From contig JBCCIS010000006.1 of the NCBI GenBank assembly GCA_039028155.1, forward strand, positions 93,551 to 157,550: a stretch of DNA of 64,000 nt, read 5' to 3'. A model generated the notes under the pieces. It was not told the origin of the DNA and searched no databases. It saw only the letters and a list, made by a program, of their open reading frames with translations. This DNA is from Pseudomonadota bacterium. Its GTDB lineage: Bacteria > Pseudomonadota > Alphaproteobacteria > SP197. The position numbers were made by a program, and so were the translations under genes. This document shows positions 36,936 to 44,730 of this stretch, piece by piece. Within the stretch, counting starts at the first letter, position 1. Every line of letters starts with the position of its first letter.

Positions 36936-37427
36936 TCACGCAGCTAAGGCGCAGAGGATGAAAGCCAAGGCGATCATGCCGAGCGCGACCATGTTGGTGC
37001 GCGCTGAAAGACCAATGTCCTGGCGAAAGTCGACGATCCGATAGAGCTCCGGATCCTGCCAGCGGTAACGGTGCATGCGGTCCGTCGCATGCCACCATGT
37101 TGCAGCCAGAAGCACAGCGGTAGAAACGAGGATCGTGGCGAGTAGCTCTGCGCCCCCGTCAAACATTCGGATGATGTGCAGACGGCCGCTGTACGGCGAC
37201 GCTGGTTGTGTGACGAAACCTGCGATCAAAAGTAGCAATGCCAGTCCAGTCATCCGCCAACGGAGTCTTTGCGTCACCCGGCGCTTTGACCTCGACGCAG
37301 TAGTACCGTGGTCCTTCGGGAAGTTCGGTACGTCCGGTGGGGTGACGCCGACATAGAAGATGGCAACACCGATGATGATCAGCGCGTTGCTGGCTGGTCC
37401 GATCCAGTCACCGAGCGCGTTCCACAC
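36936..37427 (-). CDS. double-hairpin membrane protein of the same array (member 5)
   Basis: At 163 residues this is the largest member and looks like two hairpins in series: helix (ALIIIGVAIFYVGVT), basic loop (TASRSKRRVTQRLRWRM), helix (TGLALLLLIAGFV), then helix (AELLATILVSTAVLLAATWW), loop (RMHRYRWQDPELYRIVDFRQDIG), helix (NMVALGMIALAFILCAL). This suggests a fused or duplicated form of the small proteins. The start is GTG at 37427, three bases after the previous stop. Confidence 0.65.
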   Translation of the reverse strand: MWNALGDWIGPASNALIIIGVAIFYVGVTPPDVPNFPKDHGTTASRSKRRVTQRLRWRMTGLALLLLIAGFVTQPASPYSGRLHIIRMFDGGAELLATILVSTAVLLAATWWHATDRMHRYRWQDPELYRIVDFRQDIGLSARTNMVALGMIALAFILCALAA

Positions 37428-37430
37428 AGC

Positions 37431-37652
37431 TCATATCTCGGTCAGCAGGGCCAGGCCGACGCCGATGGCGATCATGATCAATCCGGTCAACGTGACCTTG
37501 GCGAGCTTGCGCTGATGGCTCGTGTTGGTGATGTCGGCATGCTCCTCCTGGTGATCGGTATACGGCATGTTGAAAATGTTGCTGAGCGACATCAGACCGA
37601 AGCCGATGAGAACGATGCCAACGGCTATGAAGATGATTGCGGAAAGGGCCAT
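37431..37652 (-). CDS. small two-helix membrane protein (hairpin family, member 4)
   Basis: The 73-residue paralogue of the gene at 36122: MALSAIIFIAVGIVLIGFGLMSLSNIFNMPY, loop TDHQEEHADITNTSHQRKLAKVT, second helix LTGLIMIAIGVGLALLTEI. The same eight opening residues and length in both genes, with divergent loops, mark a tandem duplication separated by three other members. Confidence 0.7.
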   Translation of the reverse strand: MALSAIIFIAVGIVLIGFGLMSLSNIFNMPYTDHQEEHADITNTSHQRKLAKVTLTGLIMIAIGVGLALLTEI

Positions 37653-37682
37653 AGTCGCGATCCCCCGTCGTTGTCGCCCGGA

Positions 37683-37904
37683 TCAGGCGCCCACAAGAAA
37701 CATCATTACGAATCCGATAACCAGCAGGCCGAGCCCGGTCAACAGGACCCACAGGTTGGTGCGATGCACACCCTTGTCCGTGGTGGTCCCATGATAACGC
37801 TCTTCCTTTGCCAACAGACCGTAGAGGTTGGCGGCCGAGAAGACGCCGACGCCGGTCACAAGGCAACCGACACAGACAAACGCTAATCCGATGACAAATC
37901 CCAT
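37683..37904 (-). CDS. small two-helix membrane protein (hairpin family, member 3)
   Basis: The 73-residue protein MGFVIGLAFVCVGCLVTGVGVFSA... has helix 1 at 3-22, the loop NLYGLLAKEERYHGTTTDKGVHRTN and helix 2 (LWVLLTGLGLLVIGFVMMFLVGA). A GGAGAAGGAG site precedes the ATG at 37904, so that start is preferred over an upstream ATG at 37943. Confidence 0.65.
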   Translation of the reverse strand: MGFVIGLAFVCVGCLVTGVGVFSAANLYGLLAKEERYHGTTTDKGVHRTNLWVLLTGLGLLVIGFVMMFLVGA

Positions 37905-37982
37905 GGCTCCTTCTCCTTCGTCGTTGGTTATCAGGTCGTCCATTCGAGCCGACGTGCTGGTACTCGCATCACGCAGGCACGC

Positions 37983-38225
37983 CTAGAGCATGGCCAGTAG
38001 CAAAAGCAGAATGCCTGTGGCCAGTACGATAAGTCCGATCTTTAGGACCGCGCCTTTGCGGCCTGTTCGGTTCTGCTCGTCGCGAAGCGAACGTGTTTCA
38101 TCGTACGTGTTCGACGTGTGCCCAGCAGATATGTAGGCGCTGCCCATCGATCCCATGACTCCTACGGCGACAAGACAGCCGCCGACGATAATGAGAGGGG
38201 ACGCCAAGAGCGCGAGTGCGGACAT
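37983..38225 (-). CDS. small two-helix membrane protein (hairpin family, member 2)
   Basis: The 80-residue protein has helix 1 LALLASPLIIVGGCLVAVGVMGS, a polar loop (YISAGHTSNTYDETRSLRDEQNRTGRKGA) and helix 2 (LKIGLIVLATGILLLLLAML). It is a paralogue of the next gene upstream: shared LIxVGGCLxAxG, GSxxIS and R-rich loop end before an LKxG/LK helix. Glycine-zipper-like spacing in helix 1 could favour packing. Confidence 0.7.
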   Translation of the reverse strand: MSALALLASPLIIVGGCLVAVGVMGSMGSAYISAGHTSNTYDETRSLRDEQNRTGRKGAVLKIGLIVLATGILLLLLAML

Positions 38226-38264
38226 ATCACTCCCCCTTCCGCTGGTTGGTCCATCGTTTCGGCA

Positions 38265-38501
38265 TCACAGACCCGCCACCACCACAAGAACGGCGCCGAC
38301 AGCAAACAGTTTGAGGCCCAGTGTGATGCGCCGTTTGCGGCTGCCGGGGTCGAAGGGCTGGCGGTAGGCGCGGCTGCCGACCGGTTGCTTCGGGCCGTAG
38401 CCGCTGATGAACGCGTGGCTGCCGGGCCGGATGAAGCCGGCGGCGGTCAGACAGCCGCCGACAAAGATGAGAGGTACACCAAGGAACAACAGAAGACTCA
38501 T
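38265..38501 (-). CDS. small two-helix membrane protein (hairpin family, member 1)
   Basis: The 78-residue protein MSLLLFLGVPLIFVGGCLTAAGFI... lies directly after the flotillin gene. Loop: GSHAFISGYGPKQPVGSRAYRQPFDPGSRKRR. Second helix: LGLKLFAVGAVLVVVAGL. It is the closest relative of member 2. The array of nine begins here, and its position after yqiK-like flotillin suggests its products act with that protein at the membrane. Confidence 0.7.
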   Translation of the reverse strand: MSLLLFLGVPLIFVGGCLTAAGFIRPGSHAFISGYGPKQPVGSRAYRQPFDPGSRKRRITLGLKLFAVGAVLVVVAGL

Positions 38502-38555
38502 GCCACGTTCCTCCTTCGTCTGAGGGGGCGGCCGAAGCCGCCCCTTGCGCGGGCC

Positions 38556-40289
38556 CTAGTCCCCCGCGTCGCTACGGCCGACCTCGTCCTTCAAGCTGTC
38601 GACAAACCCGTCGAGGTTGTCGGCGTTGAGGCCGACCTCTTTCATCAGCGCGTCGATCAGCGGCGCCTGGCTGCGATAACGCAGCGCGCTGGCGACCACC
38701 TGGTCAGCGAGGCCGGCACCACCGCCGGCGCCGGCGCCTTCGACGGCGGCGCCACCGTTGCCGCCGCCGCCATTGCCGTTGCCGGTCAGGCCGTCGACCT
38801 GGACGATCTTGATGCCGTCGATCTGCTCCATCGGCTTGACGGATTCGCGGATGATCGACTGCAGGTTCTCGATGATGGCGAGCTTCACCTTCATCGCGAC
38901 GATTTCTTCGGTCAGCGTGTTGTCGGCCTCGTTGAGCGCCTTGCGCCCGGCCGCTTCGACCGCGTAGCGGATCTCCGCCGCAACGGCCTTCAGCTTCTCG
39001 GCCTCCGATTCGCCGGTGGCCTCGATGCGCACCTTTTCCGACGCGGCTTCCGCGAGCGTGCGGATGGCGTCGGCCTCGTCATTGGCGGCCTCTTTCTGGG
39101 CCTCGGCAGCGACCTTGATCTTGATCGCGTCGCGTTCGGCGACACGGCTCGCCTCGACCAGCTCGACGATCTTCTGACGCTCGGCCTGTTCGGTCTCGCG
39201 CGAGGTGATGACGAGTTCCTCCTCGCGCACTGCCTCGGCGCGCGCGCGGTCGGCTTCGGCCTGGGCGACCGATTGCGCCTTCGACTTCTCGGCGACGGCG
39301 ATCTCGCGGTCTTGGTTTGCCAGTTCGACTGCCTTGTTGCGGTTGATGTCGCGCTCCTTGACCTCGCGGTCTTTCTCAATGCGCGCCTGTTCGACCTCAC
39401 GCTCGGCCTCGATCTTCGACTGCTCGACGTCGCGGGTCGCCATGATGCGCGCCTGTTCGGCCTCACGCTCCTGTTCGGCCTGCTCCCTGGCAATCTCGGC
39501 AACCTGGGCGGCGCGGCGCACTTCGACCTCGCGGGTCTGTTCGAGGCGCGCGTATTCGGTGTCGCGGCCGATCTGCAGTGACTGGCGCTCAGTCTCCAGG
39601 TCCTTCAACTCGATCGCGACCTTGGTGTCGCGTTCGATCTCGTTGCGCCGCTTGCGGCGGTCTTCAATTTCGTCGGTCAGTTTGGTCAGACCGGCGGCGT
39701 CAAACGCGTTGTTGGGGTTGAAGAAGTCGCGGTCGGTCTGGTCGAGGCCGGTCAGCGACACGGATTCAAGCTCCAGACCGTTCTTCAACAGGTCCTCGGA
39801 AACCGCTGTCTGGACCTTCTGGACGAATTGGACGCGTTGTTCGTGCAGTTCCTCCATCGCCATCTCGGCGGCGACCGCGCGCAAGGCGTCGACGAACTTG
39901 CCTTCGACCAGTTCCTTCAAGGATTCCGGATGCATGGTGCGCTTGCCCAGCGTCTGGGCAGCGGCCGCAATCGAGTCCGCGGTCGGCTGGACACGGACAT
40001 AGAACTCCGCCAGCACGTCGACACGCATGCGGTCGCGGGTAATCAGCGCCTGCTGATCGTTGCGACGCACTTCCAGGCGCAGCGTGTTCATGTTGACGGG
40101 AATGGTGTCGTGCAGCACCGGGAAGACCAGGCTGCCGCCGTTCATGACGACCTTCTGACCGCCCATGCCGGTGCGCACGAACGAGATTTCCTTGGTCGCG
40201 CGCTGGTAGAGCCGCGCCATGATCAGCCCGATGGTTAGCAGGGCGACAAGGGCGATGCCTGCTAAGATAAGGATGTCGATAATGGCCAT
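38556..40289 (-). CDS. flotillin-like protein (YqiK type), SPFH domain
   Basis: The 577-residue protein has one N-terminal helix (IIDILILAGIALVALLTIGLIM), then an SPFH/band-7 domain (TGMGGQKVVMNGGSLVFPVLHDTIPVNMNTLRLEVRRNDQQALITRDRMRVDVLAEFYVRV), then a long coiled coil from about 210 to 440 rich in Glu, Arg and Ala repeats. A low-complexity Gly/Asn segment lies near residues 500-535. Flotillins scaffold membrane microdomains; E. coli YqiK is paired with YqiJ, as here. No palmitoylation-type site is needed because it has a transmembrane start. It is third in order after PspA and the YqiJ-like gene. Confidence 0.92.
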   Translation of the reverse strand: MAIIDILILAGIALVALLTIGLIMARLYQRATKEISFVRTGMGGQKVVMNGGSLVFPVLHDTIPVNMNTLRLEVRRNDQQALITRDRMRVDVLAEFYVRVQPTADSIAAAAQTLGKRTMHPESLKELVEGKFVDALRAVAAEMAMEELHEQRVQFVQKVQTAVSEDLLKNGLELESVSLTGLDQTDRDFFNPNNAFDAAGLTKLTDEIEDRRKRRNEIERDTKVAIELKDLETERQSLQIGRDTEYARLEQTREVEVRRAAQVAEIAREQAEQEREAEQARIMATRDVEQSKIEAEREVEQARIEKDREVKERDINRNKAVELANQDREIAVAEKSKAQSVAQAEADRARAEAVREEELVITSRETEQAERQKIVELVEASRVAERDAIKIKVAAEAQKEAANDEADAIRTLAEAASEKVRIEATGESEAEKLKAVAAEIRYAVEAAGRKALNEADNTLTEEIVAMKVKLAIIENLQSIIRESVKPMEQIDGIKIVQVDGLTGNGNGGGGNGGAAVEGAGAGGGAGLADQVVASALRYRSQAPLIDALMKEVGLNADNLDGFVDSLKDEVGRSDAGD

Positions 40290-40348
40290 GGTCTCTACTC
40301 CAGTCTGTTGGTCGTCAGGGGGTTAACGGCCGCCATTCTTGCGCTGGC

Positions 40349-41074
40349 TTAGCTATCGGTATCGAGCACCGCACCGGTCGCCGTGATGGCGCGGAAGACC
40401 GCGCTTTCGCCGCTGACCAAGAGCACCTGGTCGCCGGAATCGAAGACGTCGCCGTCGACATCCGGCTCGACCATGACGTAGTGGGTCTGGCCGTGCTGGT
40501 CGGTGAGCTTGGCCTGGGCCGGCATGCCTTTCTTGGCGGTGCCCAGGGTAATGGTGGCGACGCGGCCGATAAAGCTGTCGCGCGTCACCGCGGATGTTTC
40601 CTCCTTCGGTATGAGCTTGGAGAAGCCGAGCCCGAACATGCGCACCACCGGCAAGCTGGCGATGAACACGATGGGCGCGACGATCCACGCAGTGAGGGGG
40701 CCACCGATGACGCCGACGATGATCGACTGCACGATCAGCCCGCCCAGACCGAACACGGTCAGCAGGACGACGAGCAGAACCAGCGCCGGCACCTTGCCGA
40801 TGCACAGCCAACCCAACAGGGACGACAGCGCGCTGGCATGTCCGAGCTCCGGTGCGTCGATAGCCGCATCGGCATCGAGGTCCATGTCCATATCGACATC
40901 CATGTCGACATCCAGATCCACGTCCACGTCGGGCGTGTCGGGCAGCATGTTGTCGATGAACGACGACATGCCCATGCCCAGCAGTGTCGCGACGCCTTCA
41001 AGCACGGCGATGCCGAGCATCACGACGATGGCCGTCGTGAAAAGAACGTTCTCGGGCTGCAACAGGCTGGACAT
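40349..41074 (-). CDS. YqiJ-like membrane protein with OB-fold (NfeD/YuaF type) C-terminus
   Basis: The 241-residue protein has an N-terminal helix, then an acidic alternating stretch at about 48-74 in which Asp alternates with Val, Leu, Met and Ala. Three or so helices follow (CIGKVPALVLLVVLLTVFGLGG, QSIIVGVIGGPLTAWIVAPIVFIASL). The C-terminal OB-fold-like domain has RDSFIGRVATITLGTAKKGMPAQAKLTDQHGQTHYVMVEPDVDGDVFDSGDQVLLV. This matches YqiJ and the NfeD/YuaF partners of flotillins. It probably anchors or regulates the flotillin next to it. Confidence 0.85.
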   Translation of the reverse strand: MSSLLQPENVLFTTAIVVMLGIAVLEGVATLLGMGMSSFIDNMLPDTPDVDVDLDVDMDVDMDMDLDADAAIDAPELGHASALSSLLGWLCIGKVPALVLLVVLLTVFGLGGLIVQSIIVGVIGGPLTAWIVAPIVFIASLPVVRMFGLGFSKLIPKEETSAVTRDSFIGRVATITLGTAKKGMPAQAKLTDQHGQTHYVMVEPDVDGDVFDSGDQVLLVSGESAVFRAITATGAVLDTDS

Positions 41075-41102
41075 GGTGGTGGTTATCCCTCCTCGGGCGC
41101 GA

Positions 41103-41780
41103 TCAGGACGCGCTTGACTTGAATTGGCTCAACCGCTCCTGAATGCGGTTCTTGCGCGAGAGGTCGTCGAGCTCGGCGAGCTCTTTGGCCGTCTTCGCGT
41201 CAGGCGTCGAGCTGCCGGGGGCAAGACCCGCCGAACGCTCCATCACGCGGTCGAAGGCTTTCTCGGCCCGGCTCACCGACTCGGCGACACTGGGGCCGGC
41301 CGGGCTGCCGCCGGTCGCGCTTTGCGCTCCGCTTTGCTTCTGCGCTTTGCGGAACTGAGCGAGCTCGTCCTGCATTTCGCGCTTGCGGCCTTGAAGCGCC
41401 GTGATGAAACCTTCCATCTCAGCTTCGTCTTCGCCGGCCTGGGCAATCGACTGTTCGAGCACCGGGATCTGCGCCTCGATATCGAGCAGTTTGCCAACCG
41501 CCGTCTCGGCCAGGTCCTCACGGCCTTCCTTGATCGCAAGCTGGACCTTTTCGGAAAGCGCGTTGTGTTTGGCGTTCTCGTCGGCAAGCCGGTTCGACGC
41601 CAGGTGCTTGCGCGCGACGACCTTGCCGAGTTCGGCGCGGACGTCGTCGATGCCTTTGTCGATTTCACGCACGGCCTGTTCCATGACCGCTTCGGGCGCC
41701 ATGTTCTCTGCCGCGTCGATTACCTGATTAGCAGCGCCGCTGATCAGACGGCCAACGCGTGATCCAAGATTATCAGCCAT
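41103..41780 (-). CDS. PspA/IM30 family protein
   Basis: This 225-residue, highly helical protein starts GSRVGRLISGAANQVIDAAENMAPEAVMEQAVREIDKGIDDVRAELGKVVARK, the PspA/IM30 opening with an amphipathic N-terminal helix, then long coiled coils (LAQFRKAQKQ). PspA proteins form rods or rings on stressed inner membranes and keep the proton gradient. It overlaps the upstream RHH-like gene by eight bases. Company with YqiJ and a flotillin indicates a membrane-maintenance operon. Confidence 0.9.
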   Translation of the reverse strand: MADNLGSRVGRLISGAANQVIDAAENMAPEAVMEQAVREIDKGIDDVRAELGKVVARKHLASNRLADENAKHNALSEKVQLAIKEGREDLAETAVGKLLDIEAQIPVLEQSIAQAGEDEAEMEGFITALQGRKREMQDELAQFRKAQKQSGAQSATGGSPAGPSVAESVSRAEKAFDRVMERSAGLAPGSSTPDAKTAKELAELDDLSRKNRIQERLSQFKSSAS

Positions 41781-42303
41781 CGGTCCTTCCTTTCTCCGTC
41801 TCTAGTTGGGCACGAATGATGTCACAAAGCTCAACCACGGGTTCCATGCGGCGCGAGATAGCCGAGCTATCGTAGCAAGGGTTGTGCCGCGTTACCGCCA
41901 TACGTAACACCCGCTCAACAAAAACAAACACCCTGTCGGCCAGGCCGTCCTCCAGCTTCTGAAGCTTGTCCGCCGCCTCCTCGTCGTCGGCGTTGGGCAG
42001 ATTGCCCATCAGGTAGGCCATGGTGTCCGGCAGCCAGGATGCTGCCTGGGCCAGCAGTTCGGAGTGCTGCTTCACGCGGCCCTCCGCATCCCGCAGCCGG
42101 CGCTCGGCCGGCGCTTCGATATCCTGCAAAACGGCCAGAACATCAGCATAACTGCGGTTTCCTGACCGTCTTCGTCGCGCCTCGGCAATCAGGGCGCGCA
42201 GCTTTTCGCTGTGGGTCGTGGCACCGGGTATGGCGAGGCCGTTGAGAAAATCGGCGTCCGCCTCCGAGATACGGACGCTCAAGGGCACGGTCTTGTTGGG
42301 CAC
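41773..42303 (-). CDS. uncharacterised protein with RHH-like N-terminus, first gene of the PspA-flotillin operon
   Basis: The 176-residue soluble protein starts MPNKTVPLSVRISEADADFLNGL... with a beta strand followed by helices (SEADADFLNGL, THSEKLRALIAEARRR) as in ribbon-helix-helix DNA-binding proteins. The remainder is helical (ADKLQKLEDGLADRVFVFVERVLRMAV). No family name recognised. Its start is GTG at 42303 with GGAGG ten bases upstream. If the N-terminus binds DNA, it could autoregulate the operon; the promoter region upstream contains an imperfect dyad (ATGTTTAC...GTATACACAT). Confidence 0.65.
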   Translation of the reverse strand: MPNKTVPLSVRISEADADFLNGLAIPGATTHSEKLRALIAEARRRRSGNRSYADVLAVLQDIEAPAERRLRDAEGRVKQHSELLAQAASWLPDTMAYLMGNLPNADDEEAADKLQKLEDGLADRVFVFVERVLRMAVTRHNPCYDSSAISRRMEPVVELCDIIRAQLETEKGRTDG

Positions 42304-42345
42304 GGGGCTGAAGCCTCCAAGCTTATGTCAGCGAATGTTTACATT

Positions 42346-42374
42346 TGTATACACATGGGGATGTTTGGAGACAA
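42346..42374 (-). promoter_or_regulatory. sigma-70-like promoter of the PspA-flotillin-hairpin operon
   Basis: On the minus strand TTGTCT (42374-42369) and TATACA (42351-42346) are 17 bases apart, close to a consensus -35/-10 pair, in a notably AT-rich stretch just upstream of the GTG start at 42303. The dyad ATGTTTAC/GTATACACAT overlaps the -10 and could be an operator. Confidence 0.6.
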
Positions 42375-42399
42375 ATCAAGCGAAATTGTGGCGAACAGC

Positions 42400-42434
42400 A
42401 AAAGCGCCGGCGGGCATGGGGCCCGTCCAGCGCT
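42400..42434 (-). terminator. intrinsic terminator of the MetY-hydrolase transcript
   Basis: Read on the minus strand, AGCGCTGGACGGGC pairs with GCCCGCCGGCGCT through 13 bp (one bulged A, one G-U) around a CCCAT loop and is followed by TTTT. It lies about 50 bases after the hydrolase stop and just before the promoter of the next minus-strand operon, insulating the two. Confidence 0.85.
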
Positions 42435-42483
42435 GAAACTGCTTCGATTCGGTTATCTGGGTCCCGTTATGGGACAGTCGATT

Positions 42484-43284
42484 TTAGGGCGCCATCGCCT
42501 CGATCATGGCGTCAAGGGTCTCGTCCGGCTGCTCGGCCATCATCATGTGGCCGCAGCCCTTGAGCACAATCATGCGGCCGTTGGGCAACGCCTCCATCAG
42601 GCTCTTGGCGTTGCGCGGCGGTGTCATCATGTCGCGGTCGCCCAGGATGAGGACCGCCGGGCAGGCGATCTTGGCGGCGTCTTCGAGGCCCGACTGATAG
42701 TCGTTGCAGGCCTTCATGTCGTTGTGCAGCACGCCCGGTGCGCCGCGCTCCAACAAACGCAGGCCGGTCTCCGTCACCCAGGTGCCGGGCGCCCGGTTGC
42801 CGCCGATCTGTGCTTTTTTGCTGAAGCCCCACAGCGTCACCATGTCGAACGCCGCGTGGTTGTTGGCCTCGGCGTTATCCAGCAGCGCATCGGCGACCGG
42901 CATCGGCACCGACGTACCGAGCAGCACGACACGCTCAATGCGATCGCCGTGGCGCGCGGCCGCGTCAATCAGGGGCAGGGTGCCCATGGAGTGTCCGACC
43001 AGCGTGGTGCGTTCGACGCCGGCCGCGTCCAGGGCGGCGATCAGCCAGTCGCCGATGGCGCTGATGGTCGGCAGGGGCGGGCCTTCCGAGTTACCGTGCC
43101 CGGGCAGGTCGACCGCCATCACCGCATAACCGTGATGGGCGAAGTAACGCGCCGGCAGCGCCCAGACCGTCCGGTTCATGCTGGCGCCGTGGACAAACAT
43201 CATGACCGGCAGGCTGGGGTCGAAGGTTTTGCCCCCGGTCGCCGCGAAGACCTTTTTGCCGTCGACGGTGAGATCGAGCGCCAT
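42484..43284 (-). CDS. alpha/beta hydrolase
   Basis: The 266-residue hydrolase has HGASMNRTVW (oxyanion), the nucleophile elbow LVGHSMGTLPL, an acid in LILGDRDMMTPP and the histidine in LKGCGHMMMAEQPDE. The cap domain is short. It is a soluble serine hydrolase of unknown substrate; similarity to lactone or ester hydrolases is general. ATG at 43284 begins the domain (MALDLTVDGKKVF). It follows metY by four bases and ends in a strong terminator, so the two form one transcript. Confidence 0.85.
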   Translation of the reverse strand: MALDLTVDGKKVFAATGGKTFDPSLPVMMFVHGASMNRTVWALPARYFAHHGYAVMAVDLPGHGNSEGPPLPTISAIGDWLIAALDAAGVERTTLVGHSMGTLPLIDAAARHGDRIERVVLLGTSVPMPVADALLDNAEANNHAAFDMVTLWGFSKKAQIGGNRAPGTWVTETGLRLLERGAPGVLHNDMKACNDYQSGLEDAAKIACPAVLILGDRDMMTPPRNAKSLMEALPNGRMIVLKGCGHMMMAEQPDETLDAMIEAMAP

Positions 43285-43288
43285 CGCC

Positions 43289-44584
43289 TCAAACCTTCTT
43301 GGCGGCACGCAGGCCGCGTTCGAGATCCTCGATCAGATCGTTCGGATCCTCCAGCCCGACCGAGAGCCGGACCAGGCCCTCGGAGATGCCGGCTGCTTCC
43401 AGTGCGGCGGCATCCATCTGCTGATGCGTCGTGCTGGCCGGATGAATGACGAGCGACTTCGCGTCGCCGACATTGGCGAGATGGGAGAAAAGCTGCAGCG
43501 CCTCGATGAACTTGGCGCCCGCAGGTCGCCCGCCCTTCAAGACAAAGCTGAAGATCGCGCCGCAGCCGTGGGGCAACAGCTTCTTGGCGAGCGCGTGATC
43601 GGGATGGCTTTCCAGCTCGGGATAGCCAACAGATTCGATGGCGTCGTGGCCGTCCAGGAAGGCGACGATCTTCCTCGTGTTCTCGACATGGCGCGCCATA
43701 CGCAGCGGCAGCGTTTCGACGCCCTGCAGAATGTGAAAGGCGTTGGTCGGGCTCAGGCAGGCGCCGAAATCGCGCACACCCTCGGCCCGCGCGCGCATCA
43801 GCAAGGCGTTGGGCCCGAACTCCTCGGCGAAGTCGATGCCGTGATAGCCGGCGTAAGGTTCGGTGAGCGTCGGGAACTTGCCCGACGCCTCCCAGTCGAA
43901 GGCGCCGCGGTCGACGATGACGCCGCCGATGGCGACGCCGTGCCCGCCCATGAATTTGGTCGCCGAATGCATGACGATGTCGGCGCCCATGGTCAGCGGC
44001 TGGGCCAGCGCCGGCGAGGCGAAGGTGTTGTCGACCATCAGCGGAATGCCGTGATCGTGCGCGATCACCGAGACCTTGGGGATGTCCATCACCTCCAGGC
44101 CCGGGTTGCCGAGCGTCTCGCCGAAGATCAGCCGGGTCTCCGGCCGGATGGCATTTTTGATCGCCTCGGTGTCGCGCGGGTTGACGAAGGTCGTCTCGAT
44201 GCCGAAGCGCGGCAGGGTGTAGTTGAACATGTTGTGGCTGCCGCCATAGATCGAGCCGGACGCCACGATATGGCTGCCCTGGTCCATCAGCGTCACTATC
44301 GCCAGATGCAGCGCCGCCTGTCCGCTTGCGGTGCAGACGGCGCCGACGCCGCCCTCGAGCGCGGCGACCCGCTCCTCCAGCACCGCCACGGTCGGATTCG
44401 AGATGCGCGAATAGATGTGGCCCGGCCGCTCCAGGTTGAAGAGCGCGGCGGCCTGATCGACGTCGCGGAAGACATAGGATGTCGTCTGGTAGATCGGCAC
44501 GGCGCGCGAGCCGGTTACGGGATCGGGTTGCTGGCCGGCATGCAGCGTCAGCGTGTCGAAACCTGGATAATTGGGTAGTGCCAT
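43289..44584 (-). CDS. metY: O-acetylhomoserine aminocarboxypropyltransferase (Cys/Met metabolism PLP enzyme)
   Basis: This 431-residue PLP enzyme has GFDTLTLHAGQQPDPVTGSRAVPIYQTTSYVF at the start, YSRISNPT (a PLP-phosphate and substrate loop), ASGQAAL, GGSHNMF and HSATKFMGGHG with the PLP lysine at about 210. The family replaces the acetyl group of O-acetylhomoserine with sulfide or methanethiol to make homocysteine or methionine. The length and HAGQ...IYQTTSY start suit MetY rather than the shorter MetB/MetZ. Start ATG at 44584; a longer frame to 44677 lacks homology. Confidence 0.92.
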   Translation of the reverse strand: MALPNYPGFDTLTLHAGQQPDPVTGSRAVPIYQTTSYVFRDVDQAAALFNLERPGHIYSRISNPTVAVLEERVAALEGGVGAVCTASGQAALHLAIVTLMDQGSHIVASGSIYGGSHNMFNYTLPRFGIETTFVNPRDTEAIKNAIRPETRLIFGETLGNPGLEVMDIPKVSVIAHDHGIPLMVDNTFASPALAQPLTMGADIVMHSATKFMGGHGVAIGGVIVDRGAFDWEASGKFPTLTEPYAGYHGIDFAEEFGPNALLMRARAEGVRDFGACLSPTNAFHILQGVETLPLRMARHVENTRKIVAFLDGHDAIESVGYPELESHPDHALAKKLLPHGCGAIFSFVLKGGRPAGAKFIEALQLFSHLANVGDAKSLVIHPASTTHQQMDAAALEAAGISEGLVRLSVGLEDPNDLIEDLERGLRAAKKV

Positions 44585-44730
44585 CGGCGGCCTCCTGGAG
44601 CTGTCGGCGGCGACCCTAAACGCCCCGTGACCGGCGGTCCAGGCACGAGGACGATCACGATCAGGCGGCGTTTCCAAGTCGGGGGAAATTGGGTTAGGTA
44701 ACGCCGGACAACGTTTGGGGAGCGACCATC

